Source: an uncultured Ruminococcus sp. (GTDB taxonomy: Bacteria > Bacillota > Clostridia > Oscillospirales > Acutalibacteraceae). Taken from it: a stretch of DNA of 64,000 bases. Below are positions 47,187 to 56,871 of this stretch, in pieces; the stretch's first letter is position 1; each line of letters begins with the position of its first letter. The stretch covers positions 1-64,000 of the forward strand of contig CADBCC010000011.1 in assembly GCA_902793125.1 (NCBI GenBank), given 5' to 3'. The notes under the pieces are model-generated. The model made no database searches and was not told the origin of the DNA. It saw nothing but the letters and a program-made list of their open reading frames with translations. Position numbers and translations under genes: made by a program.

Positions 47187-47465
47187 ATGAATCCATATTT
47201 TTTATTTCTAATATATCTTGTAATTATAAATATTATTGCTGTAATTGTTACTGTTTGTGATAAATATCGAGCAAAGCACAATAAATGGAGAATAAAGGAA
47301 AGCACCCTGCTGTTAATTTCCGCTTTGGGCGGCAGTATTTTTATGTATATAACAATGCAGATTATCCGCCATAAAACGAAAAAAATAAAATTTATGCTCG
47401 GAATTCCTTTAATAATAATCTTACAGTTTTTAATATTTTATTTGGTGAAGTTCTATGTGCTGTAA
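47187..47465 (+). CDS. DUF1294 membrane protein
   Basis: 92 aa. Three membrane spans, with the family pattern DKYRAKHNKWRIKESTLLLISALGGS and then RHKTKKIKFMLGIPL. No known function. It starts 23 bases from the divergent hydrolase gene and overlaps the pseudouridine synthase by 11 bases. Confidence 0.88.
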   Translation: MNPYFLFLIYLVIINIIAVIVTVCDKYRAKHNKWRIKESTLLLISALGGSIFMYITMQIIRHKTKKIKFMLGIPLIIILQFLIFYLVKFYVL

Positions 47466-48318
47466 AAAATTAGAGTTTATTGTGCCTCAGTCCTGCGATA
47501 ATGCTTCTCTCCGAACTTTTTTAAGAAAAGAATGCGGTGTTTCTTCTCGTATAATAACACAGCTTAAACGTGAAAAAAACGGAATTTTAAGGAATAATAA
47601 AAATATAAAAACAATTGAAAAAGTAAAATCGGGAGATAGAATTGTTTTAAATCTCCCTTATGAGGAAAATAAAATAACCCCCGTAAAGGGGGAACTTAAT
47701 ATTTTATTTGAGGATGAATATGTTATAGTTTTCGACAAACCTTACGGTATTCCCGTTCATCCTACGAAAGTACATCAGACCGATACGCTTGCAAATTATG
47801 TATCATATATGCAAAAGCAGAATAATCAATTTTATAAATTCAGGGCAGTAAATCGCCTTGATAAAGATACTTCGGGGATAGTTGTTGTCGCAAAAGACAG
47901 ATACACCGCGTCTTATCTTTTTAATAATATTCAAAAAAAGTACTGCGCTGTATGTGAAGGAATAATTGATAACGCGGGAACTATAGATAAACCTATAGCT
48001 TTAAAAGAAGGGCATTCTATTCAAAGGACTTGTTCTCCTACAGGTCAGAAGTCCGTTACCCATTATAAACCTTTGGCAATTAACGATAATCATACATTAT
48101 TGGAAATTGAGCTCGAAACAGGGCGTACACATCAGATTAGAGTACATTTTTCGTCAATCGGTCATCCTTTAGCCGGTGACGATATGTACGGCGGTTCATT
48201 AAAGTATATTAAAAGACAGGCTTTACATTGCAAGGAAGTATTTTTTATTCATCCGTTTACTAAAGAAAAAATTATAATAACGAGTGAAATTCCCGATGAT
48301 ATGAAAAAACTGATATAA
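47455..48318 (+). CDS. RluA family pseudouridine synthase
   Basis: 287 aa. An N-terminal S4-like region (DNASLRTFLRKECGVS) precedes the catalytic core. That core has the RluA motif AVNRLDKDTSGIVVVAKD with the catalytic Asp, and ETGRTHQIRVHFSSIGHPLAGDDMYGG. It isomerises uridines in rRNA or tRNA; the target site cannot be told. The ATG lies inside the end of the DUF1294 gene, with GGTGAAGTTCT as ribosome site. Confidence 0.93.
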   Translation: MCCKKLEFIVPQSCDNASLRTFLRKECGVSSRIITQLKREKNGILRNNKNIKTIEKVKSGDRIVLNLPYEENKITPVKGELNILFEDEYVIVFDKPYGIPVHPTKVHQTDTLANYVSYMQKQNNQFYKFRAVNRLDKDTSGIVVVAKDRYTASYLFNNIQKKYCAVCEGIIDNAGTIDKPIALKEGHSIQRTCSPTGQKSVTHYKPLAINDNHTLLEIELETGRTHQIRVHFSSIGHPLAGDDMYGGSLKYIKRQALHCKEVFFIHPFTKEKIIITSEIPDDMKKLI

Positions 48319-48355
48319 AATTAAGGCATCGAAAGATACCTTAATTTATTTTTTA
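48319..48355. terminator. Terminator between RluA-family gene and TIGR04086 gene
   Basis: TTAAGGCATC / GATACCTTAA with a GAAA loop and one mismatch, followed by TTATTTTTT. It lies between converging genes and can act on both. Confidence 0.8.
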
Positions 48356-48765
48356 TATCTTTGTTTTTCTTTTTTGTTTACACCTATTACGGCTCCGATT
48401 ATTGAAAATATTATCATTACTATTGCTTTAATCAGTATATATAATGAAAACTCTCCCGTAAAAGTGCTCAATCCCGCTGCAAATATAATTATAAACATCA
48501 ATAATCCTGTAGCGGTTCCTGTAATTATACCTTGGCTCTTGCGTATCCTTGCGCTGATATATCCGCCCGCTAAACTTCCCGAAGCTAATAAAATAAAGGG
48601 AATATAATCTGTCGCACCTTCAAAAAGTTTTCCGATTAGCATTATAATAAAAGATGAAAGTATAGCTAAAAGCACGGTAATAATAATTCCCGATAGAACT
48701 CCGAAAAAGATACTTTTTATTGCTTTCTTATTTATAAAATTAAAATTTGATGTTACCGCTTTCAT
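48346..48765 (-). CDS. TIGR04086 family membrane protein
   Basis: 139 aa with four membrane spans (about 19-45, 53-75, 82-105, 108-130) and a charged end (KKEKQRYKK). The spacing and the GSLAGGYISARI segment fit the TIGR04086/YrzE-like family, common next to yajC in Clostridia. Function unknown. Its GGGGG ribosome site is part of a hairpin behind yajC. Confidence 0.8.
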   Translation of the reverse strand: MKAVTSNFNFINKKAIKSIFFGVLSGIIITVLLAILSSFIIMLIGKLFEGATDYIPFILLASGSLAGGYISARIRKSQGIITGTATGLLMFIIIFAAGLSTFTGEFSLYILIKAIVMIIFSIIGAVIGVNKKEKQRYKK

Positions 48766-48770
48766 AAAAA

Positions 48771-48812
48771 TTCCCCCGAATATAATCCTAAAGAATTATA
48801 CTCAGGGGAGTT
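48771..48812 (-). terminator. Imperfect hairpin behind yajC, overlapping the next ribosome site
   Basis: On the - strand CCCCTGAGTATAAT pairs with ATTATATTCGGGG (one bulge, one mismatch), followed by GAATTTTT and then the TIGR04086 ATG. It could end yajC transcripts or shield the downstream ribosome site. Confidence 0.6.
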
Positions 48813-48824
48813 GTTAATTATTCA

Positions 48825-49199
48825 TTATTTCTTAAATTTAGCTAAGAATCCTTTTTTCTCGGTTGTATTTGTGTTGGAATCTTCTTTAGCGGTGTTAATT
48901 GTTGAGATAGCCCATTTCTTCATCTTCATTTTGTTTCTGTCTGAGCCTGTTTCAATAACAATTGAATCCTCGTCTTCTTTTATTGCAACAACTCTGCCAA
49001 CTATACCGCCGATTGTTGTGATTTCATCGCCGATTTCAAGGTTGTTTCTAAGTTCGGCTTCTTCTTTCTTTTTCTTTGAGTTAGGTCTGATTAAAAAGAA
49101 GTAAAGAGCTGCGAAGATTGCCGCGTAAATAACTATCATTAAAATCATCGAATTGCCACCCGCCTGAGGAGCAGCGTCTAAAATAGGTGTAGTATTCAT
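48825..49199 (-). CDS. yajC: Sec translocase auxiliary subunit YajC
   Basis: 124 aa. A short periplasmic-side N-terminus and one membrane span (MILMIVIYAAIFAALYFFLI) are followed by RPNSKKKKEEAELRNNLEIGDEI and the beta-barrel stretch TTIGGIVGRVVAIKEDEDSIVIETG, all classic YajC. It belongs to the SecDF-YajC complex. The tgt-yajC order is widely conserved. It has its own promoter. Confidence 0.95.
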   Translation of the reverse strand: MNTTPILDAAPQAGGNSMILMIVIYAAIFAALYFFLIRPNSKKKKEEAELRNNLEIGDEITTIGGIVGRVVAIKEDEDSIVIETGSDRNKMKMKKWAISTINTAKEDSNTNTTEKKGFLAKFKK

Positions 49200-49242
49200 A
49201 TAATTATCCTTTCTCTAATTGATTATTTTAAGACTATAGGGC

Positions 49243-49271
49243 ATTATAACAGATTTTTAGCTTTCTTGCAA
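49243..49271 (-). promoter_or_regulatory. Promoter for yajC
   Basis: On the - strand TTGCAA (49266-49271), a 17-base spacer and TATAAT (49243-49248), 43 bases upstream of the yajC ATG, between tgt and yajC. Confidence 0.75.
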
Positions 49272-49283
49272 GTATTTTTTTAA

Positions 49284-51450
<2,167 letters not shown>

Positions 51451-51479
51451 ATTTTGCCTTTCAAAATTTTTTTGTTAAA

Positions 51480-51524
51480 AATAATTGACAAATAATTGAC
51501 ATTAAAACCGTATAATGGTATATT
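51480..51524 (+). promoter_or_regulatory. Promoter region of asd-dapA with tandem TTGACA
   Basis: An 11-base unit AATAATTGACA occurs twice in tandem (51480-51501), so two consensus -35 boxes lie at 51485-51490 and 51496-51501. The second has TATATT 17 bases on (51519-51524); a TATAAT also occurs at 51511-51516. Which pair is used is unclear. The leader to the asd ATG is about 100 bases and holds no riboswitch I recognise. Confidence 0.65.
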
Positions 51525-51631
51525 ATAGGATAGATATAGTATGTCTGAGTATCTTTACATCTATATATAATAACTTATTAAATGTAATTATACAACTATT
51601 CTTAAAAAATTGTAATATTGTGGAGGTCAAA

Positions 51632-52711
51632 ATGAAAAAATATAATGTTGGAATTATCGGTGCTACAGGTATGGTTGGTCAGAGATTTATCCTCTTGCTT
51701 AATAATCATCCCTGGTTTAATATTACAACTTTAGCCGCAAGCTCAAGAAGCGCGGGTAAAAAATACGGCGAATTGATGGAAAACCGCTGGCTTCTTTCCG
51801 ATCCGATGCCCGAAAGTGTTAAAGATATGATCGTAGCTGACGCGGGAGAAGTTGAGAAAGTAGCGTCTACCGTTGATTTCTGCTTCTGCGCTGTTAATAT
51901 GCCTAAAGATGAAATTAAAGCGCTTGAAGAAGCTTACGCTAAAGCGGAGTGCCCGATTGTTTCCAATAACTCCGCGCATCGTTTCACACCCGATGTTCCT
52001 ATGGTTGTTCCCGAGATTAACGCGGACCATATTAAAATAATCGAATCACAACGAAAACGTCTCGGTACAAAAAAAGGTTTCGTTGCAGTTAAGTCTAACT
52101 GTTCGCTTCAGAGCTACGTACCCGCAATTCATCCGCTTAAAAAATTCGGAGTTAATAAAGTATTAGCTTGTACATATCAGGCTATTTCGGGCGCGGGTAA
52201 AACTTTTGAAACGTGGCCCGAAATGGTTGATAACCTTATTCCGTATATCGGCGGAGAAGAAGAAAAATCCGAAAAAGAGCCTCTTAAAATCTGGGGTTCA
52301 ATTGAAAACGGTGAAATTGTAAATAATTATGATATTAATATTACATCACAATGTTTAAGAGTACCCGTATCCGACGGTCACACAGCGGCGGTATTTATGT
52401 CTTTTAAAGATAAAGCGCCGTCGGTTGACGAGGTAATTAAAACTTGGGAAAACTATAAGGGCAGAGCTCAGGAGCTTGAACTTCCGAGCGCTCCTAAACA
52501 TTTTCTCCATTACTTTACCGAACCCGATCAGCCTCAGATTAAATCCTCAAGAACTCTTGAAGGCGGTATGGCTGTTTCGGTCGGAAGATTAAGAGAAGAC
52601 ACTCAGTACGACATGAAATTCGTATGTATGTCTCATAATACTCTCAGAGGAGCTGCGGGAGGAGCGGTGCTTTTAGCCGAACTTCTTTGCGCAGAAGGTT
52701 ATATAGATTAA
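51632..52711 (+). CDS. asd: Aspartate-semialdehyde dehydrogenase (archaeal/fungal-type)
   Basis: 359 aa from ATG 51632 with TGGAGGTCAAA upstream; the frame is open further back without a start context. NADP loop GATGMVGQRF. The catalytic Cys sits in VKSNCSLQSYVPAIHPL, and the late SDGHTAAVFMSF has the active-site His. The length and the opening (RFILLLNNHPWF, LAASSRSAGK) match the archaeal/yeast-type branch rather than E. coli Asd. It makes aspartate semialdehyde for lysine, threonine and methionine. Confidence 0.92.
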   Translation: MKKYNVGIIGATGMVGQRFILLLNNHPWFNITTLAASSRSAGKKYGELMENRWLLSDPMPESVKDMIVADAGEVEKVASTVDFCFCAVNMPKDEIKALEEAYAKAECPIVSNNSAHRFTPDVPMVVPEINADHIKIIESQRKRLGTKKGFVAVKSNCSLQSYVPAIHPLKKFGVNKVLACTYQAISGAGKTFETWPEMVDNLIPYIGGEEEKSEKEPLKIWGSIENGEIVNNYDINITSQCLRVPVSDGHTAAVFMSFKDKAPSVDEVIKTWENYKGRAQELELPSAPKHFLHYFTEPDQPQIKSSRTLEGGMAVSVGRLREDTQYDMKFVCMSHNTLRGAAGGAVLLAELLCAEGYID

Positions 52712-52727
52712 TTAATTGGAGGTAAAT

Positions 52728-53630
52728 ATGAATAAGCCGATTTTTACAGGTTCAGGTGTTGCGCTTATTACACCGATGAACGAAGATCTTTCCGTTAATT
52801 ATGACGCTTTGGAAGAACTTCTTGAGTTTCATATTGCTAACGGAACCGACGCTATTATTGCGTGCGGTACAACAGGAGAAGCTGCTACTCTTTCCGAAGA
52901 AGAGCATAGTGCTGTATTGAAATTTGTTGCTAAAAAAGTAAACGGCCGTACTGTTGTTATCGGCGGTACGGGAAGTAATGATACGAATACTGCGATTAAA
53001 CTCTCTAAAGAAGCTGAAGAGTCGGGTGTTGACGCCTTGCTTACAGTTACCCCTTATTATAATAAAACTTCGCAAAGGGGACTTGTTAAGCATTTTAACA
53101 CAATTGCCGATTCCGTAAACATTCCGATTATTCTTTATAATGTTCCGTCAAGAACAGGCTGTAATATTAAACCGGAAACTTATGCCGAACTGTGTAAGCA
53201 TCCCAATATTGTAGCTTGTAAAGAGGCAAGCGGGGATATTTCTCAGGTTGCTCTTATACGTTCGTTATGCGGAGATAATCTTGATGTATATTCGGGTAAT
53301 GACGACCAGACTGTTCCGTTTATGTCGCTCGGAGCTTTAGGTGTAATCTCGGTATTTGCTAATATCTTACCGCAGGAATCTCACGATTTGTGCCAGCTTT
53401 GTCTTGATAATAATTTTGCAGAAGCGAGCAAAATGCACTTCCACTATCTTGAACTTATGAATATGATGTTTACCGATGTAAACCCGATTCCCGTAAAGAC
53501 TGCAATGAATCTTTTCGGATTTAATGCGGGCGAGTGCAGATTACCGCTCGTTCCGATGAGCACATCAGGTTATCATGACCTTAAAGACTGCCTTACAAAA
53601 TACGATTTAATCGACAAATATTCTAAATAA
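52728..53630 (+). CDS. dapA: 4-hydroxy-tetrahydrodipicolinate synthase
   Basis: 300 aa from ATG 52728 after TTGGAGGTAAAT. Class I aldolase barrel: GTTGEAATLS, TPYYNKTSQRGL, YNVPSRTG and the Schiff-base Lys in ACKEASGD. It condenses aspartate semialdehyde with pyruvate to start the diaminopimelate/lysine branch. 16 bases behind asd. Confidence 0.96.
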   Translation: MNKPIFTGSGVALITPMNEDLSVNYDALEELLEFHIANGTDAIIACGTTGEAATLSEEEHSAVLKFVAKKVNGRTVVIGGTGSNDTNTAIKLSKEAEESGVDALLTVTPYYNKTSQRGLVKHFNTIADSVNIPIILYNVPSRTGCNIKPETYAELCKHPNIVACKEASGDISQVALIRSLCGDNLDVYSGNDDQTVPFMSLGALGVISVFANILPQESHDLCQLCLDNNFAEASKMHFHYLELMNMMFTDVNPIPVKTAMNLFGFNAGECRLPLVPMSTSGYHDLKDCLTKYDLIDKYSK

Positions 53631-53637
53631 TTAAGCG

Positions 53638-53661
53638 GCGCGCGTTTTTACGCGCGCTTTC
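53638..53661 (+). terminator. Terminator after dapA
   Basis: An 8-bp stem GCGCGCGT / ACGCGCGC with a TTTT loop, followed by TTTCTTA. Confidence 0.8.
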
Positions 53662-53687
53662 TTACTAAGTAAAAGGGGACGTTAAAA

Positions 53688-54452
53688 ATGACAGATATAA
53701 TTTTATGCGGATGTAACGGAAAGATGGGGCATGTTGTAGTAAGTTCAGCCTTATCGGGAGAAAATTGCAATATAGTTTGCGGAGTCGACGCTTTCTGCGA
53801 AAACAGTTACAATTTCCCTGTATATAAAACTTTTTCGGAGATTAATGAAAAAGCCGACGTTGTAATTGATTTTTCAAATCCCGCGAGTCTTGACGGTTTA
53901 CTTGAATACTGTATTAATAATAAAATTCCCGCCGTTATTTGTACAACCGGTTATTCGCCCGAACAAGTGGATAAGATTAACGAAGCGTCAAAGATAATCC
54001 CTGTGTTTTATTCGGGAAATATGTCTCTCGGCGTAAATCTGCTTATCGAGCTTGCTAAGCAGGCAACAAAAGTACTGGGAAATGATTTTGATATTGAAAT
54101 AGTTGAAAAACATCATAATCAAAAAGTTGACGCACCTTCCGGTACGGCGTTAATGATTGCCGACGGTATTTCAGAGGAACTTAAAAAGGAACCTCAGTAT
54201 GTTTACGACCGCCACGCGTACCGCCGTAAACGTTCGAAAAACGAAATCGGTATTCACGCTATAAGAGGCGGAACAATTGTCGGCGAACACGATGTTATCT
54301 TTGCGGGACACGATGAAGTGGTAACAATATCACATCAGTCTCAGTCCAAAGAACTTTTCTCTACAGGAGCGTTAAACGCTGCTGAGTTTATTGTCGGAAA
54401 GCCCGCGGGAATGTATAATATGAGCCTGCTTTTATCCGAAAAACTTAATTAA
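53688..54452 (+). CDS. dapB: 4-hydroxy-tetrahydrodipicolinate reductase
   Basis: 254 aa. NAD(P) loop CGCNGKMGHVV at the start, VIDFSNPASLDGLL, CTTGYSPEQ, and the DapB signature EIVEKHHNQKVDAPSGTA. It reduces HTPA in lysine, dipicolinate and peptidoglycan precursor synthesis. ATG after AAAAGGGGACGTTAAAA. The dapA terminator in front makes separate regulation or partial read-through likely. Confidence 0.96.
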   Translation: MTDIILCGCNGKMGHVVVSSALSGENCNIVCGVDAFCENSYNFPVYKTFSEINEKADVVIDFSNPASLDGLLEYCINNKIPAVICTTGYSPEQVDKINEASKIIPVFYSGNMSLGVNLLIELAKQATKVLGNDFDIEIVEKHHNQKVDAPSGTALMIADGISEELKKEPQYVYDRHAYRRKRSKNEIGIHAIRGGTIVGEHDVIFAGHDEVVTISHQSQSKELFSTGALNAAEFIVGKPAGMYNMSLLLSEKLN

Positions 54453-54460
54453 ATTTTATT

Positions 54461-54494
54461 CTTGGCTTCGTAATTGCGGAGTCAAGATTTTTTA
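54461..54494 (+). terminator. Terminator after dapB
   Basis: CTTGGCTTC / GGAGTCAAG (nine pairs, two G-U) with an 8-base loop, followed by ATTTTTTAA. Confidence 0.8.
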
Positions 54495-54562
54495 ATGAAT
54501 ATTTTTATTTATGTCACCTCGTAATTAAAAATTCATACTATACTAATATCGAGGTGAAAATT

Positions 54563-54772
54563 ATGGACAACTTAATTATTTTATCATCCGTAACGCAGTC
54601 TATGAAAGCGCGGGATATACTAAAAAGTAACGGAATTACTTCAAAAGTTCATCGAATACCCGCTTATAAAGGTAAAGGCGCCTGCAGTTACGGTTTAATT
54701 ATAAATAAAGATATTGAAAAAGCGTTGGAAATCTTAAAAGATAATGAAATAAATGTTGTTGGACGAGCTTAA
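54563..54772 (+). CDS. DUF3343 protein (putative Se/S carrier-like)
   Basis: 69 aa from ATG 54563 with GAGGTGAAAATT upstream. The DUF3343 core is seen in SVTQSMKARDILKSNGI, RIPAYKGKG.ACSYGLIINKD with its single Cys, and the closing ALEILKDNEI. Related domains are thought to carry sulfur or selenium. Being 11 bases before a cysteine desulfurase-like gene fits that idea. Confidence 0.8.
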   Translation: MDNLIILSSVTQSMKARDILKSNGITSKVHRIPAYKGKGACSYGLIINKDIEKALEILKDNEINVVGRA

Positions 54773-54783
54773 GGTGATATGTT

Positions 54784-55920
54784 TTGATATATCTTGATAA
54801 TGGAGCAACAACCTTTCCTAAACCTAAAAGTGTAATAAACAGCGTAAACTTTGCATTAAAGAACGGCGCTAACCCCGGAAGAGGAGGTCACCGCTTAGCA
54901 GTTAAATCATCGGAGATAATTTATAATTCACGAAAAACTTTAGCTAATTTTTTCAATATAAATAATCCCGAAAATGTAATTTTTACTCTTAACTGTACCG
55001 AAGCTTTAAATATTATAATTAAAGGAGTTTTAAAATCGGGCGACCACGTTGTAATCTCATCTCTTGAACACAACGCGGTATTAAGACCGATAGAAAAATT
55101 AAAGAAAAGGGGAGTAAGCTGCACTATAGCCGAGGCGGTTGAAAGAGATAACGAAAAAACCCTTAATAATTTCAGAAACGCTATTAATGAAAAAACACGG
55201 CTCGTTGTATGTACCTATGCTTCAAATGTTTTCGGAATTAAACTTCCCGTTGAAAGAATTTGCGCGCTATGCCATCAATACGGAATACTGACTTGTGTTG
55301 ACGCCGCGCAAGCGGCGGGAGTTGTTCCTATAGATTTGTCTGATTCTTCAATAGATTATTTATGTTTAGCAGGGCATAAGAGCTTATACGGCCCGATGGG
55401 TACAGGAGCGCTTATTATAAATACAGATACAATTCCGGACAGTTTAATTGAAGGCGGTACTGGAAGCAGCTCGGATAATTACAACCAGCCTGAAATTCTG
55501 CCCGACAGGTTTGAAAGCGGAACCCAGAATTTTATCGGTATAGCAGGCTTGAGTTCGGGTATAAAATTTGTTAATTCAAAAGGTGTTTTAAATATTTATA
55601 AAAAAGAAATGGATTTTATAAAGAAAACGTATTTTGAATTTAAAAAAACAGATAAAATAATTCTTTATACCGAAGAACCCGATATAAATTTTAATGTTCC
55701 TGTTTTATCATTTAATATTGATGGAGTTGACTGTGAAACAGTTTCCGACATTTTAAGCGAAAAATTCAACATAGCAACACGTTCGGGACTGCATTGCGCT
55801 CCGCTTGCGCATAAGAGCTATGATACAATTGAAACAGGTACTGTAAGAATAGTTCCATCCGTTTATACTACAGAAAACGACATAAATTCATTATTGTATG
55901 CTGTTAATAAAATAAAATAA
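54784..55920 (+). CDS. Cysteine desulfurase family aminotransferase class V
   Basis: 378 aa, TTG start after TAAGGTGATATG. IYLDNGATTFPKPKSVINSV, HNAVLRPIEKL, DAAQAAGVVPIDL, the PLP-Lys in CLAGHKSLYGPMG, and a mobile loop with Cys in RSGLHCAPLAHKS. It belongs to the TIGR01977-type branch next to SufS/NifS/CsdA. It likely passes sulfur or selenium, perhaps to the DUF3343 partner; no scaffold or IscU gene is nearby. Confidence 0.88.
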   Translation: MIYLDNGATTFPKPKSVINSVNFALKNGANPGRGGHRLAVKSSEIIYNSRKTLANFFNINNPENVIFTLNCTEALNIIIKGVLKSGDHVVISSLEHNAVLRPIEKLKKRGVSCTIAEAVERDNEKTLNNFRNAINEKTRLVVCTYASNVFGIKLPVERICALCHQYGILTCVDAAQAAGVVPIDLSDSSIDYLCLAGHKSLYGPMGTGALIINTDTIPDSLIEGGTGSSSDNYNQPEILPDRFESGTQNFIGIAGLSSGIKFVNSKGVLNIYKKEMDFIKKTYFEFKKTDKIILYTEEPDINFNVPVLSFNIDGVDCETVSDILSEKFNIATRSGLHCAPLAHKSYDTIETGTVRIVPSVYTTENDINSLLYAVNKIK

Positions 55921-55924
55921 TTAC

Positions 55925-55980
55925 TTGAATAACCTCCTTGTTTATGTTATAATTTATATGTAAAAATATGCAAGGAGGTT
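55925..55980 (+). promoter_or_regulatory. cdaA promoter with inverted repeat linking spacer and ribosome site
   Basis: TTGAAT (55925-55930), 17-base spacer, TATAAT (55948-55953). AACCTCCTTG (55931-55940), inside the spacer, is a perfect inverted copy of CAAGGAGGTT (55971-55980), the cdaA ribosome site. The left arm should not be transcribed from this promoter, so an operator or read-through-dependent role would be needed. Confidence 0.6.
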
Positions 55981-55983
55981 AAT

Positions 55984-56871
55984 ATGCACGTACTTACGGA
56001 ACTGTTCAATAATATTTTAGCTGTATTTCGTACAATCCAGGTTAAAGATTTTATTGATATAATAGCTATTACTTTTATCATATTCAGCCTCTTTAAACTC
56101 GTAAGAGAAACACGCGCCGAACAGCTATTAAAAGGCGTTGTTGTATTAATTGCGGTATATTTGATTTCTATTATTTTCAAACTTACTATGATGGAAAACC
56201 TTATGAGGTTACTGTTTGAGTTTTCCGTACTTATTATCGCGATTATATTCCAGCCTGAAATTCGTAAAGCTCTCGAAAGAATAGGGCAGAACAACTTTGG
56301 GCGGAATTTCTTATCATTTATCTTTTATAAAGGGAAAAGCGATGACGAAATCAAGTCTATTAAAAGAGCAATTATCAGTGTTGCTGATGTAGCTGCCGTT
56401 TTTTCAAGTTCAAAAACAGGCGCTCTTATTGTATTTGAGCGAGAAGTTAAGCTTTCCGATATTGCCGACAGCGGAACAATACTTAACAGCGAACCTTCCG
56501 TCGCTTTACTCGGAAATATATTTTTTAATAAAGCTCCGCTTCACGATGGCGCTACAATTATCCGCAACGGAAAAATTTATGCCGCGGGATGTATTTTACC
56601 GCTTACTGATAATAAAAAAGTTGACATTAACTTAGGTACACGCCACCGAGCCGCGCTCGGAATGAGTGAAATTTCCGACGCTGTTGTTGTTGTTGTAAGC
56701 GAAGAAACAGGTAATATTTCTACAGTTGTTAACGGAAAAATGAAACGAGATTTCGACAGAGAATCTCTTATTGCTTTTCTTGAAAACAGCCTTGTAGATG
56801 ATACAAAAATATATGTTAAGAAATCGTCGAGATTCTCCTCGAAAAGAAAGGAGAATGAAGATGAAAACTAA
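55984..56871 (+). CDS. cdaA: Diadenylate cyclase CdaA
   Basis: 295 aa. Three N-terminal membrane spans (about 20-85) precede the DAC domain. The catalytic motifs PLHDGATIIR (DGA) and LGTRHRAALGMSE (RHR) are intact, so c-di-AMP synthesis is expected. A basic tail ends it. It overlaps cdaR by 11 bases; in Firmicutes CdaA-CdaR(-GlmM) controls wall and osmotic balance. Confidence 0.96.
   Translation: MHVLTELFNNILAVFRTIQVKDFIDIIAITFIIFSLFKLVRETRAEQLLKGVVVLIAVYLISIIFKLTMMENLMRLLFEFSVLIIAIIFQPEIRKALERIGQNNFGRNFLSFIFYKGKSDDEIKSIKRAIISVADVAAVFSSSKTGALIVFEREVKLSDIADSGTILNSEPSVALLGNIFFNKAPLHDGATIIRNGKIYAAGCILPLTDNKKVDINLGTRHRAALGMSEISDAVVVVVSEETGNISTVVNGKMKRDFDRESLIAFLENSLVDDTKIYVKKSSRFSSKRKENEDEN

Noticed and set aside
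47165..47305. Longer start for the GHL10 hydrolase
   Set aside because: The extension would add a second hydrophobic stretch over the divergent DUF1294 gene and lacks a ribosome site; ATG 47164 has GAGG and leads straight into a signal peptide.
51515..51631. Upstream extension of asd by 39 residues
   Set aside because: It begins in the promoter and encodes a non-conserved hydrophobic stretch; the family start motif follows ATG 51632 with a strong ribosome site.
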